In this document: positions 26,639-35,859 of the stretch, in pieces | Numbering within the stretch: the first letter of the stretch is position 1 | Layout: every line of letters starts with the position of its first letter | NCBI GenBank assembly: GCA_016711105.1 | Contig: JADJTO010000010.1 | Coordinates: 56,594-120,593 of the forward strand | DNA length: 64,000 nucleotides | Origin: Micropruina sp. | GTDB lineage: Bacteria > Actinomycetota > Actinomycetes > Propionibacteriales > Propionibacteriaceae | Direction: 5' to 3' | The notes under the pieces: generated by a model | What the model was told of the DNA's origin: nothing | Seen by the model: the letters and a program-made list of their open reading frames with translations, nothing else | The model's database searches: none | Made by a program: the position numbers and the translations under genes

Positions 26639-26914
26639 TTACTTGGCCTTCTCGAGGATCTCGACCAGACGCCAGCGCTTGGACGCCGACAGCGGACGAG
26701 TCTCCATGACACGCACCCGGTCACCGACCCCAGCGGAGTTGGCCTCATCATGGGCCTTCAACCGCTCGGTCTTGGTCATGACCTTGCCGTACAGCGGGTG
26801 CTTGACCCGCTGCTCGATCGCCACAACCACGGTCTTGTCCATCTTGTCGCTCACCACAACGCCCTCGCGGACCGTACGGGCGCCCGTCCGGCTAATGCTG
26901 TTCTCGCTCATCAC
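26639..26914 (-). CDS. rpsQ: 30S ribosomal protein S17
   Basis: 91 residues. GVVVSDKMDKTVVVAIEQRV and DEANSAGVGDRVRVMETRPL define this OB-fold 16S-binding protein. Follows rpmC by 4 bases. Confidence 0.97.
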   Translation of the reverse strand: MMSENSISRTGARTVREGVVVSDKMDKTVVVAIEQRVKHPLYGKVMTKTERLKAHDEANSAGVGDRVRVMETRPLSASKRWRLVEILEKAK

Positions 26915-26918
26915 TTAC

Positions 26919-27149
26919 TCACTTGTCCTGGTCGGGATCGGGAACGATGCCCAGGTTGCGCTCCTGGATCACGGTGTAGATCCGAGCGATGTCCTTGCGG
27001 ACCTCACGGAGCCGTCCGTGCGTTTCCAGCTGACCGGTGGCAGCAGCGAAGCGCAGGTTGAACAGTTCTTCCTTGTACTCGACGACCTTGGCGTTGAGCT
27101 CGTCGCGGCTCAGCCCCCGAAGGTCGGCGGCAGTCACGAACTTTGCCAT
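26919..27149 (-). CDS. rpmC: 50S ribosomal protein L29
   Basis: 76 residues. Helical hairpin with the LFNLRFAAATGQLE signature; sits at the polypeptide exit tunnel near trigger factor. One-base overlap with rplP (TGATG). Confidence 0.96.
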   Translation of the reverse strand: MAKFVTAADLRGLSRDELNAKVVEYKEELFNLRFAAATGQLETHGRLREVRKDIARIYTVIQERNLGIVPDPDQDK

Positions 27150-27568
27150 CAGATGTCACCTGCTTCTCGCTTGATGAAGCGTGCCTTGAACGGCAGCTTG
27201 TGGATGGCCAGGCGCATGGCCTCACGGGCCACGTCCTCCTGGACACCCGAGAGTTCGAACAGCACCCGGCCGGGCTTGATGTTGGCGATCCACCATTCCG
27301 GGGAACCCTTGCCCGAACCCATGCGGGTCTCGGCCGGCTTCTTGGTCAACGGACGGTCGGGGTAGACGTTGATCCACACCTTGCCGCCACGCTTGATGTG
27401 ACGAGTCATGGCGATACGAGCGCTCTCGATCTGACGGTTGGTCAGATACGAGGACTCGAGCGCCTGGATACCGAAGTCACCGAAGGCGAGCTTGGTTCCA
27501 CCCTTCGCGGCGCCATCGCGCCTCGGGTGGTGCTGCTTGCGGTGCTTCACACGACGGGGAATCAACAT
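27149..27568 (-). CDS. rplP: 50S ribosomal protein L16
   Basis: 139 residues. MLIPRRVKHRKQHHPRRDG and MGSGKGSPEWWIANIKPGRV are diagnostic. Required for peptidyl-transferase centre maturation. Placed between rpsC and rpmC as usual. Confidence 0.97.
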   Translation of the reverse strand: MLIPRRVKHRKQHHPRRDGAAKGGTKLAFGDFGIQALESSYLTNRQIESARIAMTRHIKRGGKVWINVYPDRPLTKKPAETRMGSGKGSPEWWIANIKPGRVLFELSGVQEDVAREAMRLAIHKLPFKARFIKREAGDI

Positions 27569-27570
27569 GA

Positions 27571-28383
27571 TCAGGCTCCTGCACTCTCGGCGGCCGCCGG
27601 GGTCGCGACACCTTCGGCGACACCCTCCCGACGACGCTGACCGCCACGCTGCTCCGGACGGCCGGTACCCCGGTCGTCACGGCGCGGCCCACGAGCCGGC
27701 CGGCGTTGCCCGCCAGCACTCGCGCGGGCGGCCTTCTGGGCGGCCCGTTCGGCCCGGTTGCCAGTGACGTCGCCCTTGTAGATCCAGACCTTCACGCCGA
27801 TCCGACCGAACGTCGTCTTGGCCTCGTAGAAGCCGTAGTCGATGTCAGCCCGCAGCGTGTGCAGCGGAACCCGTCCCTCGCGGTAGAACTCCGAGCGGCT
27901 CATTTCGGCGCCGCCGAGACGACCCGAGCACTGGATCTTGATCCCGGTAGCACCCGAGCGCATCGCGGTCTGCTGCGCCTTGCGCATCGCGCGGCGGAAA
28001 GCCACCCGAGCGCCCAGCTGCTCAGCGACACCTTGGGCAACCAACTGCGCATCGATCTCGGGGTTCTTCACCTCGAGGATGTTCAGCTGCACCTGCTTGC
28101 CGGTGAGCTTCTCCAGCTCGGAGCGAACCCGTTCGGCTTCGGCGCCGTTACGACCGATCACGATGCCCGGACGCGCCGCGTACAGGAACAGCGTCACGCG
28201 GTCGCTGCGACGCTCGACCTCGATCGAGCTGATTCCGGCGCGCTCCAGTGTCTTGTGCAGGTACGCGCGGATCTTCACGTCCTCGGCGACATGCTCGGCA
28301 TAGGACTTGTCGGCGTACCACCGGGTCTTGTGGTCGGTGGTGATGCCCAGCCGGAAGCCATGGGGATTAATTTTCTGGCCCAT
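27571..28383 (-). CDS. rpsC: 30S ribosomal protein S3
   Basis: 270 residues. N-terminal MGQKINPHGFRLGITTDHKT, a KH domain with GRNGAEAERVRSELEKLTG, and the S3 C-terminal domain (GLIKVWIYKGD-like block, here GVKVWIYKGD). An Arg/Gly-rich tail of about 50 residues (GGQRRPARGPRRDDRGTGR) is typical of actinobacteria. Lies at the mRNA entry channel. Confidence 0.97.
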   Translation of the reverse strand: MGQKINPHGFRLGITTDHKTRWYADKSYAEHVAEDVKIRAYLHKTLERAGISSIEVERRSDRVTLFLYAARPGIVIGRNGAEAERVRSELEKLTGKQVQLNILEVKNPEIDAQLVAQGVAEQLGARVAFRRAMRKAQQTAMRSGATGIKIQCSGRLGGAEMSRSEFYREGRVPLHTLRADIDYGFYEAKTTFGRIGVKVWIYKGDVTGNRAERAAQKAARASAGGQRRPARGPRRDDRGTGRPEQRGGQRRREGVAEGVATPAAAESAGA

Positions 28384-28385
28384 GC

Positions 28386-28787
28386 TCAGGCTCCCTTCTC
28401 GCTCTTGGGTTCGACGACGACGGTGATGTGGCTGGCCCGCTTGAGGATTCGGCTCGCCGAACCCTTGGCCCGGGCGCGGATCCGCCGGAGGGTCATGCCC
28501 TCGTCGACGAACGCCTTGCTGATGAACAGCTCGTCGGCACGAAGCTCTTCGGTGGCCTGGGCGTTGGCTGAGGCGCTGGCCACAACCTTATACACGGGCT
28601 CCGAAGCTGCCTGCGGGGCGAACTTCAGCACGGTCAGTGCTTGGGTGACATCCATTCCGCGGACCAGGTCCACGACACGACGCACCTTGCTCGGAGACAT
28701 CCGGACGTGACGCGCGATGGCGTACGAGCCAGGACGATCCCCGAGCAGGGCGGAACGCCGACTGGGTCGGTTCTCCTTGTTGCTCAT
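28386..28787 (-). CDS. rplV: 50S ribosomal protein L22
   Basis: 133 residues. YAIARHVRMSPSKVRRVVDL and the tunnel hairpin region near FVDEGMTLRRIRARAKGSA, which in other bacteria carries macrolide-resistance mutations. No unusual insertion is seen there. Confidence 0.97.
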   Translation of the reverse strand: MSNKENRPSRRSALLGDRPGSYAIARHVRMSPSKVRRVVDLVRGMDVTQALTVLKFAPQAASEPVYKVVASASANAQATEELRADELFISKAFVDEGMTLRRIRARAKGSASRILKRASHITVVVEPKSEKGA

Positions 28788-28810
28788 AGTCAGTTCCTTA
28801 TCTCGCTCGC

Positions 28811-29092
28811 TCAGCGGCGGCGCGACTTCTTGTCTTCTTTGATGTGACCGCGGTAAGTGCGGGTGGGGGCAAACTCGCCCAACTTGTGACCAATCATCGA
28901 TTCGGTCACGAACACCGGCACATGCTTGCGGCCGTCGTGCACCGCGATGGTGTGGCCGATCATGTCCGGAATGATCATCGACCTGCGGGACCAGGTCTTG
29001 ATGACTTGCTTGGTGCCCTTTTCGTTCTGGACGTCCACCTTTTTGGCGAGGTGGTCATCAACGAAGGGACCCTTCTTCAGGCTGCGTGGCAT
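28811..29092 (-). CDS. rpsS: 30S ribosomal protein S19
   Basis: 93 residues. MPRSLKKGPFVDDHLAKKV and HKLGEFAPTRTYRGHIKEDK are canonical. Binds 16S rRNA in the head, near the A-site finger bridge. Confidence 0.97.
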   Translation of the reverse strand: MPRSLKKGPFVDDHLAKKVDVQNEKGTKQVIKTWSRRSMIIPDMIGHTIAVHDGRKHVPVFVTESMIGHKLGEFAPTRTYRGHIKEDKKSRRR

Positions 29093-29114
29093 TTTCTTAT
29101 CTCACCTAATCCAA

Positions 29115-29951
29115 TCAGCGCTTCTTGCCGGACTTCCGGCGACGAATGATCAGGCGAGAGCTCGCCTTGTTCTTGTCCCGGGTGCGACCCTCGGGCTTGC
29201 CCCAGGGGCTCACCGGGTGACGTCCACCGGAGGTGCGACCCTCGCCACCACCGTGCGGGTGGTCGACCGGGTTCATCACCACACCACGAACCGTCGGACG
29301 GATGCCCTTCCAGCGGTTACGACCGGCCTTGCCCCAGTTGATGTTGCTCTGCTCGGCGTTGCCGACCTCGCCGACGGTTGCCCGGCAGCGAACATCAACC
29401 ATGCGCATTTCGCCCGAGGGCAGACGCAGGGTGGCCATCTTGCCCTCGCGGGCGACCAGCTGGATCCGGGCCCCGGCCGAGCGACCCATCTTGGCCCCGC
29501 CACCGGGACGCAACTCCACCGCGTGCACCGTGGTGCCGACGGGGATGTTGCGCAGCGGCAAGTTGTTGCCCGGCTTGATGTCGGCGCCTTCACCGGCTTC
29601 GACGGCGGCACCTTGGGCCAGGCCGTTCGGAGCGACGATGTAGCGCTTCTCACCATCGGCGTAGTGCAGCAGCGCGATTCGGGCGGTGCGGTTCGGGTCG
29701 TACTCGATGTGAGCGACCTTGGCCGGCACGCCGTCCTTGTCGTAGCGGCGGAAGTCGATCAGGCGGTACGCCTGCTTGTGACCGCCACCGATGTGCCGGG
29801 TGGTGATCCGGCCCTGGTTGTTGCGGCCACCGGTCTTCGGCTTCGGCGCGAGCAGCGACTTCTCCGGAGTGGAGCGAGTCAGTTCGACGAAGTCGGACAC
29901 GCTCGAGCCACGACGGCCCGGCGTTGTCGGCTTGTACTTGCGGATTCCCAT
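29115..29951 (-). CDS. rplB: 50S ribosomal protein L2
   Basis: 278 residues, full length. MGIRKYKPTTPGRRGSSVSD at the start; VMNPVDHPHGGGEGRTSGGR contains the conserved His loop near the peptidyl-transferase centre. Between rplW and rpsS. Confidence 0.98.
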   Translation of the reverse strand: MGIRKYKPTTPGRRGSSVSDFVELTRSTPEKSLLAPKPKTGGRNNQGRITTRHIGGGHKQAYRLIDFRRYDKDGVPAKVAHIEYDPNRTARIALLHYADGEKRYIVAPNGLAQGAAVEAGEGADIKPGNNLPLRNIPVGTTVHAVELRPGGGAKMGRSAGARIQLVAREGKMATLRLPSGEMRMVDVRCRATVGEVGNAEQSNINWGKAGRNRWKGIRPTVRGVVMNPVDHPHGGGEGRTSGGRHPVSPWGKPEGRTRDKNKASSRLIIRRRKSGKKR

Positions 29952-29981
29952 GAGTTCGTGTTCCTTGTCTCAGCTACCCGG

Positions 29982-30287
29982 TCAGCCGACCGAACCGAAG
30001 ATGTCGATCCGCTGGCCGTCGGCGACGGTGACGATGGCCCGCTTGGTGTCGGGACGCTTGCCGACACCCGCCTTCGTCCGGCGCTTCTTGCCAATGCGAT
30101 TGATCGTGTTGACGCTGGTGACCTTCACCTCGAAGACCGCTTCGACAGCGATCTTGATCTCGGTCTTGTTGGCGTTCGGAGCAACCAGGAAGGTGTACTT
30201 GTTCTCGTCGAGCAGACCGTAGGACTTCTCGCTGACGATGGGCGCCAGCAGGATGTCGCGATGGTCGCGGATCTTCAGGTCGCTCAC
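29982..30287 (-). CDS. rplW: 50S ribosomal protein L23
   Basis: 101 residues. RDHRDILLAPIVSEKSYGL and FEVKVTSVNTINRIGKKRRT fit the family. Docking site for trigger factor and SRP at the tunnel exit. ATGA overlap with rplD. Confidence 0.96.
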   Translation of the reverse strand: MSDLKIRDHRDILLAPIVSEKSYGLLDENKYTFLVAPNANKTEIKIAVEAVFEVKVTSVNTINRIGKKRRTKAGVGKRPDTKRAIVTVADGQRIDIFGSVG

Positions 30288-31180
30288 TTGGAGTCCTCAC
30301 CCTTCTTCACTGCGTTGACGAATCCGGCCTTTTCAGCGGCCTTCTCGGTCTTGAACCACACCTCAGCGATCGTCGCGGCGTACCAGGGCGACTCAGGAGT
30401 GTGGAAGAGCATCGAATCCTCGTTGCCCTTGATCTCGAACCCGGCCGGCGGCTCGGCACCGCGGTAGGTGTTCTTGGACCCCTTGACCGGAGCGGACGCC
30501 TCGACGGCTTCGCTGGCCTCAACCTCGACCTCATCCAGGATCACGTCGTCAACACCGGCGACCGGGGTGCCGACGTAGACCTGCAGAGCGGCGCTGGTGA
30601 ACACGACGTCATCGTTCAACAGCACGTCGTAGGCGTTCAGCTGGTCAACGGCGATCGCGTGCACGACGGCAACGTTGCGCAGGCTGAGCCAGGCCACGTC
30701 CTCGTCACGGTGCAACACGACCAGGATCTTGTTGCTCGCGATACCGGTCAGCGCCTGCAAGGCCGACTTGGTGGAGGGGGTCTCCCCCGCCACGATGGCG
30801 TCGACCACGTGAACCCGACCGTTGCGGGCCCGGTCGCTCAGGGCGCCTCGGATCGCGGCCGCGATCATCTTCTTCGGCGTGCGCTGGGCGTAGCTGCGCG
30901 GCACGGGACCGTGCACGACACCGCCACCGGTCCACTGCGGGGCGCGGCGCGAACCCTGGCGGGCTCGTCCGGTGCCCTTCTGGCGCCACGGCTTGGCGCC
31001 GCCGCCGGAGACCTCAGCGCGGGTCTTGGTCTTGGCCGTGCCCTGTCGGGCCGCGGCCTGCTGCGCCACCACAACCTGGTGGATCAGCGGAACGTTAGTC
31101 TGCGCGTCGAAGTGACTGGCAGGCAGTTCGGCGGTGCCGGAGCCGGTGCCGAGCACGGTGACGGTCTGGGACTCGCTCAT
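30284..31180 (-). CDS. rplD: 50S ribosomal protein L4 with a C-terminal extension
   Basis: 298 residues from ATG 31178-31180, overlapping the rplC stop (ATGA). The L4 core is clear: TRAEVSGGGAKPWRQKGTGR, then ARQGSRRAPQWTGGGVVHGP. It ends near residue 215; the family usually stops at 205-225. The remaining 80 residues comprise an acidic linker (DEVEVEASEAVEASAPVKG) and a small module (SMLFHTPESPWYAATIAEVW, then FKTEKAAEKAGFVNA). By memory, similar modules are attached to ribosomal proteins of other actinobacteria. Its function is unknown. Confidence 0.96.
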   Translation of the reverse strand: MSESQTVTVLGTGSGTAELPASHFDAQTNVPLIHQVVVAQQAAARQGTAKTKTRAEVSGGGAKPWRQKGTGRARQGSRRAPQWTGGGVVHGPVPRSYAQRTPKKMIAAAIRGALSDRARNGRVHVVDAIVAGETPSTKSALQALTGIASNKILVVLHRDEDVAWLSLRNVAVVHAIAVDQLNAYDVLLNDDVVFTSAALQVYVGTPVAGVDDVILDEVEVEASEAVEASAPVKGSKNTYRGAEPPAGFEIKGNEDSMLFHTPESPWYAATIAEVWFKTEKAAEKAGFVNAVKKGEDSK

Positions 31181-31837
31181 TCCTTGACTCCCTTCTTGGC
31201 CGCGCTGCGCACCACGACGAGGGCACCCTTGGGGCCGGGCACGGAGCCCTTGACCAGGATCAGCCCACGCTCGGTGTCGACGGCATGGATGGTGAGGTTC
31301 TGCACGGTGACCTTCTCGACGCCCATGCGTCCGGCCATCTTCATGCCCTTGAACACCTTCGACGGGGTCGAGGAGCCACCGATGGAGCCCGGCGAGCGGT
31401 GCTTGCGGTGCACACCGTGGGAGGCGCGCAGACCGTGGAAGCCGTGGCGTTTCATGACGCCTGCGGTGCCCTTGCCCCTTGGAGACACCAGTCACGTCCA
31501 CGACCTCGGCGGCAGCGAACACGTCAGCGTTCAGCTCCTGGCCAAGGGTGTACTCGCTGGCGTCGGCGGTGCGAAGCTCCATCAGGTGCTTGCGCGGGGT
31601 GACCCCGGCCTTCTCGAAGTGCCCGGCGGACGGCTTGGTCACGGCCTTGGCCTTGATCGCCCCGAAGCCGAGCTGGACGGCCGAGTAGCCGTCAGTCTCG
31701 GGGGTGCGGACCTGCGTGACCACGCACGGGCCAGCCAGGATCACGGTCACTGGAACAACCTTGTTGTTCTCGTCCCAGGTCTGGGTCATGCCGAGCTTGG
31801 TGCCCAGTAGACCCTTCACGTTTCGCTTGTTGGTCAT
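31177..31837 (-). CDS. rplC: 50S ribosomal protein L3 (one frameshift)
   Basis: ATG 31835-31837 (MTNKRNVKGLLGTKLGMTQT). The frame is normal through VVDVTGVSKG, then needs a shift into KGTAGVMKRHGFHGLRASHG and SPGSIGGSSTPSKVFKGMKM. An extra base in the C run 31475-31478 causes this. Without repair the frame reads on into rplD with no stop. Repaired length about 219 residues. Early assembly protein beside the peptidyl-transferase centre. Confidence 0.95.
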
Positions 31838-31848
31838 CTCTGCTGGCC

Positions 31849-32160
31849 TCACGGAAGCTTGATCTCGATGTCGACACCGGCCGGGAGGTCAAGCCTCATC
31901 AGCGAGTCAACGGTCTTGGGCGTGGGGTCGAGAATGTCGATCAGGCGCTTGTGGGTGCGCATTTCGAAGTGCTCCCGGCTGTCCTTGTACTTATGCGGCG
32001 AACGGATCACGCAGAACACGTTCTTCTCGGTGGGCAACGGCACTGGGCCGGCCACCTTGGCGCCGGTGCGGGTCACCGTATCGACGATCTTCTTCGCCGA
32101 TGAGTCGATGACTTCGTGGTCGTAGGCCCGGAGTCTGATCCGGATCTTCTGTCCCGCCAC
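31849..32160 (-). CDS. rpsJ: 30S ribosomal protein S10
   Basis: 103 residues from GTG 32158-32160 (VAGQKIRIRLRAYDHEVIDS) with AGAAGGA upstream; longer in-frame starts give a non-conserved Arg/Pro-rich extension. First gene of the S10 operon. Also the NusE factor in antitermination. Confidence 0.97.
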   Translation of the reverse strand: MAGQKIRIRLRAYDHEVIDSSAKKIVDTVTRTGAKVAGPVPLPTEKNVFCVIRSPHKYKDSREHFEMRTHKRLIDILDPTPKTVDSLMRLDLPAGVDIEIKLP

Positions 32161-32323
32161 TGGTAATCCTTCTGTCGTCGGTTGGCGTTGCTCCGGCCCC
32201 CGAGGTCGGGCGTGTCGGGCCGTTCTGGGCCGCACACGATCGTTATCTGATCGAGGTAGGGCCCGGCGAACGACTCATCCGCCCGGGGGCACCGCAGGAA
32301 ACCTCCCGCGGAGCAACCTGGCT

Positions 32324-32353
32324 ATCTTGTCATGCGGCGTGGACAGCGATCAA
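32324..32353 (-). promoter_or_regulatory. Possible S10-operon promoter
   Basis: Minus-strand TTGATC (32353-32348), 18-base spacer and CAAGAT (32329-32324). It gives a leader of about 155 bases to rpsJ. The -10 is weak, so this is only a candidate. The rest of the 260-base divergent gap (32161-32420) shows nothing else I can support. Confidence 0.35.
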
Positions 32354-32420
32354 ATCGAGCCCCTGCGCTGCGCAGAACTACCTATACCGAGCGCAAGCAG
32401 CCCTCGCCTAGGGTCGCTGC

Positions 32421-34790
32421 GTGACAGCGAAGGCAACGCGGGTTGAGCACGTCGAGGCACTGGTGGTGGGGTCGGGCTTCGGCGGGTCGGTGGCCGCCTA
32501 CCGGCTGGCCGAGGCGGGGAAGTCCACGGTGCTCCTGGAACGCGGTCAGGCCTACCCCCCGGGGACCTTCGCCCGCAACCCGTATGAGATGAGCCGCTCG
32601 TTCTGGGAGCCCAAGGACGAACTCTTCGGCCTCTTCGACGTGCGATCGTTCCGTAGACTCGAGGCGATCGTCTCCAGCGGCCTGGGCGGCGGATCACTGA
32701 TCTATGCCAACGTCCTGTTGCGTAAGGACGAGAAGTGGTTCGTCCACGACTCACCGCTGCCGGGAGGCGGCTACGAGAACTGGCCGATCGGGCGTGAGGA
32801 CTTGGAGCCGCACTACGACGCGGTGGAGAAGATGATCCACCCCACGCCGTCCCCCTACCCCGACATCCCCAAGGCCCGCGCACTGCGGAGGCCGCCCAGG
32901 CCCTGGGCCTGAGGTGTTCCATCCCCGCTGGCGATCGACTTCGCCTCAAGCCCTGGTGCCGCGGCCGGCCCCAAGCAGGTCATCGAGACGCCGTACTACG
33001 GCAACCTGCACAACGTGACCCGGCTCAGTTGCCGGCTCTGCGGAGAGTGCGACATCGGCTGCAACGAAGGCTCGAAGAGCACCCTGGATCACAACTACCT
33101 CTCCGCCGCCAGCTTCCATGGGGCTGATCTGCGCACCTCTTGTGAGGTCACGAGCATCGTCCCTTTGCGGGAGGGGGGCTACGCGGTCGGGTATGTGCGT
33201 TACGAACCGGACTCCGACGCCGAGGGCCACCGGGTCCGTTCGCGGCACAAGATCCACTGCAAGCAGTTGTTCCTGGCCGCCGGCGCGTTGGGCACCACAT
33301 CGTTGTTGCTCCGCAACCGGGTGAATCTCCCGCTGCTCAGCCGGGCACTGGGCACCCGATTCTGTGGCAACGGCGACCTCCTCACTTTCGCCATGGGGGC
33401 CCAGTCGGACACCTCCACGCATCATCCGCGGGTGATCGACGGGAGTTACGGCCCGGTCATCACCACCTCGATCCGGGTGCCGGACTCGGTGGATGGGACC
33501 GGGCGCGAGGGACGCGGTTACTACGTCCAGGAGGCCGGCTTCCCCGAGTTCGCCAACTGGCTGATCGAAACCGCGCAGGTGACCTCGTCGCTGCAGCGGG
33601 CCGCCAAGATCGCCCGGGACCTGCTGCTGTATCGCCTGCGCGGCCTGAACGAGTCAACGATTTCAGCTGAAGTGGCCCAGGCCATCGGTCACGGTCGCCT
33701 AGGGGCCAGTTCCCTCCCGCTTCTGGGTATGGGACGCGATGTGGCGGACGGCCGAGTCGTGCTCAGCGACGGTGAGTTGGACGTGATCTGGAGCACCTTC
33801 ACCTCGACGAAGTACTTCGCGGAGATGCGCGGCACCATGCGCGAACTCTCCGACACCCTGCACGCCGACTTCCACGACAACCCGCTGTGGTGGACCAACC
33901 GGGTGGTCACTGTGCACCCACTGGGGGGTGCACCGATGGGCCGTTCGGCACACGAGGGGTTGGTCGATCGATGGGGCGAGGTCTTCGGCTACCCCGGTCT
34001 CTACGTGGTCGATGGGGCCTCGATGCCCGGCCCGGTAGGACCGAACCCCGCGCTCACCAGTGCCGCCGTGGCCGATCGCGCCGTTCAGCACACGCTGGAT
34101 CAGCCGACGAGCTGGCGGGCGACCGACCTGGACGAGGAAGAGGACGAGGTCACCGATCAGGGTCCGACCGAGGGCCGGTCGGTCGCCTTCACCGAGCAGA
34201 TGAAGGGCTACCTGGCGCTCGGAGAGACCGATCCGATGGCAGGGTGGCGAACGGCCAGGCAGTTGAATCATCGGTTCATGTTCGAGCTGACCATCACCGT
34301 GCCCGATGTGGAACGGTTCATCGATGCCGGTGACCACCCCGGAACGGCCGAGGGATTCGTCCGCTGCGACCTGCTTGGTGGACGCCTGCCGGTGCAGCGA
34401 GGCTGGTTCAACCTGTTCGTCGAGACCGAGCGCGCCGACACCAGGGAGATGCGTTATCGCCTGTGGCTACGGGATCTCGCGCGTGCGCCGATCACCATGG
34501 TCGGGTTCAAGACGGTCCGCAACGACCCAGGGATGGACATCTGGGCCGACACCTCGACCCTCTACATCACCTTGCTCAAGGGGCACGTCCTCCCAGGGGA
34601 GACCGGGTCGGTGCTCGGGGCCGGGATGCTCCGCATCCTCCCCGGCGACTTCGCCAAACAGGTGACCACCTTCCGCGCCGACGGACGCGGCCGGGTGCGG
34701 GCGATCGGGCAGTTCGCAGCTCACTTCGCCAAATCTCTGATCCACAGCTACGGAATGCGGCCAACGTCGCGACGAGGAGAGCCGACATGA
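32421..34790 (+). CDS. GMC-family FAD oxidoreductase, cholesterol-oxidase-like (three 1-base deletions)
   Basis: About 790 residues after repair; start GTG 32421. FAD fold VVGSGFGGSVAAYRLAEAGK, then LGGGSLIYANV. A Cys-rich CRLCGECDIGC (C-x2-C-x2-C-x3-C), HPLGGAPMG, and the C-terminal YVVDGASMPGPVGPNPALTS signature. A further domain of about 210 residues follows. Between 32887 and 32926 the frame is lost and then restored: one G missing at 32887-32888, one at 32911, one C missing at 32923-32926, so upstream and downstream frames agree. Without correction a TGA at 32910 ends the protein early. Likely oxidises a sterol or lipid alcohol. First of five coupled genes, divergent from the S10 operon. 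Confidence 0.85.
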
Positions 34791-35854
34791 CCGCCGAAAC
34801 CGCTGATCGAGGCACCACCCGAACTGATCATCAGATGGAAACCCACGTGCTCAGCGCGACCGACGGGCTGCCGCTGGCCTTGCTGAGGATTCGGGGTCGA
34901 CAGGCCGCCACCAAAGGCCCGATCCTGCTCGTGCACGGGTCGGGCGTCCGGGCGGAGATCTTCCGGCCACCCATCGCACGCACCTTCGTCGACGCGCTCC
35001 TCGACGATGGCTGGGACGTCTGGCTGCTGAACTGGCGGGCGTCGATCGATCTTGATCCGGTCCCCTGGACACTGGACGATGCCGCCGCCTACGACCACCC
35101 GGTGGCGGTCAAGTACGTGGCGGAGGCAACAGGCTCGCCCACGATGAAGGCTGTGATCCACTGCCAGGGGTCCACCTCCTTCGCCATGTCGGCCGCAGCG
35201 GGCTTGGTCCCTGAGGTGACCACCATCCTGTCCAATGCGGTCTCGTTGCACCCCACCTTGCCGGCCTTCTCGAAGGCGAAAATGCGCTGGCTCCGCCCGT
35301 TGGTGCAGGGAATCGCGCCCTACCTGGATCCGTCCTGGGGCGATAACCCCGACACCGGTTTCGCCAAGGTGGCTCGAACGGTGGTGAACCTGACCCATCC
35401 CGAGTGCAACAACCCCGTCTGTAAGCTGGTCAGCTTCACCTACGGCAGCGGACGTCCGGCGCTGTGGTCGCACGAGAACCTCACCGAGGAGACTCACGAA
35501 TGGCTGCGCGGTGAGTTCGGCCAGGTACCGATGAGCTTCTTCGCTCAAATGGACGCCAGCGTGCGGGCTGGTCACCTCGTCTCGGTCAGCAACCGTCCCG
35601 GACTCCCGGCCACCTACGGGGTCGAGCCGATCCAGACCGATGCCCGCTGGGTGTTGTTCAGCGGAGAGAACAACCGCTGCTTCCTGCCTCAGAGCCAGCA
35701 GCGCACCTTCGACTACCTGGAATCCCAAGCGCCGGGCAGACACGCCCTGCACGTCCTGAAGAACTACGGCCACCTCGACGTCTTCCTCGGTAAGCGCTCC
35801 GCGGTCGACGTCTTCCCGCTGATGCTCAAAGAACTCAACCACCCCGAAAGGTAG
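34787..35854 (+). CDS. Alpha/beta hydrolase fold protein with a Cys nucleophile elbow (PhaC-like)
   Basis: 355 residues; ATG 34787 overlaps the GMC stop (ATGA). Oxyanion strand ILLVHGSGVRAEIFRPP, DVWLLNWRASIDLD (compare the SWRNPD block of PHA synthases) and the nucleophile elbow AVIHCQGSTSF. There Cys126 aligns with the usual Ser of G-x-S-x-G. The catalytic His is probably H329 in NYGHLDVF. The acidic residue region LFSGENNRCF lacks the usual Asp and offers Glu/Asn. Cys in the elbow is typical of PHA synthases and some acyltransferases, so acyl transfer rather than plain hydrolysis is possible. Membership of the GMC cluster suggests a lipid ester or acyl substrate. Confidence 0.75.
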   Translation: MTAETADRGTTRTDHQMETHVLSATDGLPLALLRIRGRQAATKGPILLVHGSGVRAEIFRPPIARTFVDALLDDGWDVWLLNWRASIDLDPVPWTLDDAAAYDHPVAVKYVAEATGSPTMKAVIHCQGSTSFAMSAAAGLVPEVTTILSNAVSLHPTLPAFSKAKMRWLRPLVQGIAPYLDPSWGDNPDTGFAKVARTVVNLTHPECNNPVCKLVSFTYGSGRPALWSHENLTEETHEWLRGEFGQVPMSFFAQMDASVRAGHLVSVSNRPGLPATYGVEPIQTDARWVLFSGENNRCFLPQSQQRTFDYLESQAPGRHALHVLKNYGHLDVFLGKRSAVDVFPLMLKELNHPER

Positions 35855-35859
35855 AGAGC

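Noticed and set aside
28926..30467. Plus-strand open frame of over 500 codons opposite rplB and rplW
   Set aside because: Antisense to conserved ribosomal genes; no ribosome binding site or recognisable domain.
32421..32912. Separate short FAD protein upstream of the GMC oxidoreductase
   Set aside because: Its frame equals that of the downstream part, and three missing bases between 32887 and 32926 restore one continuous GMC protein.
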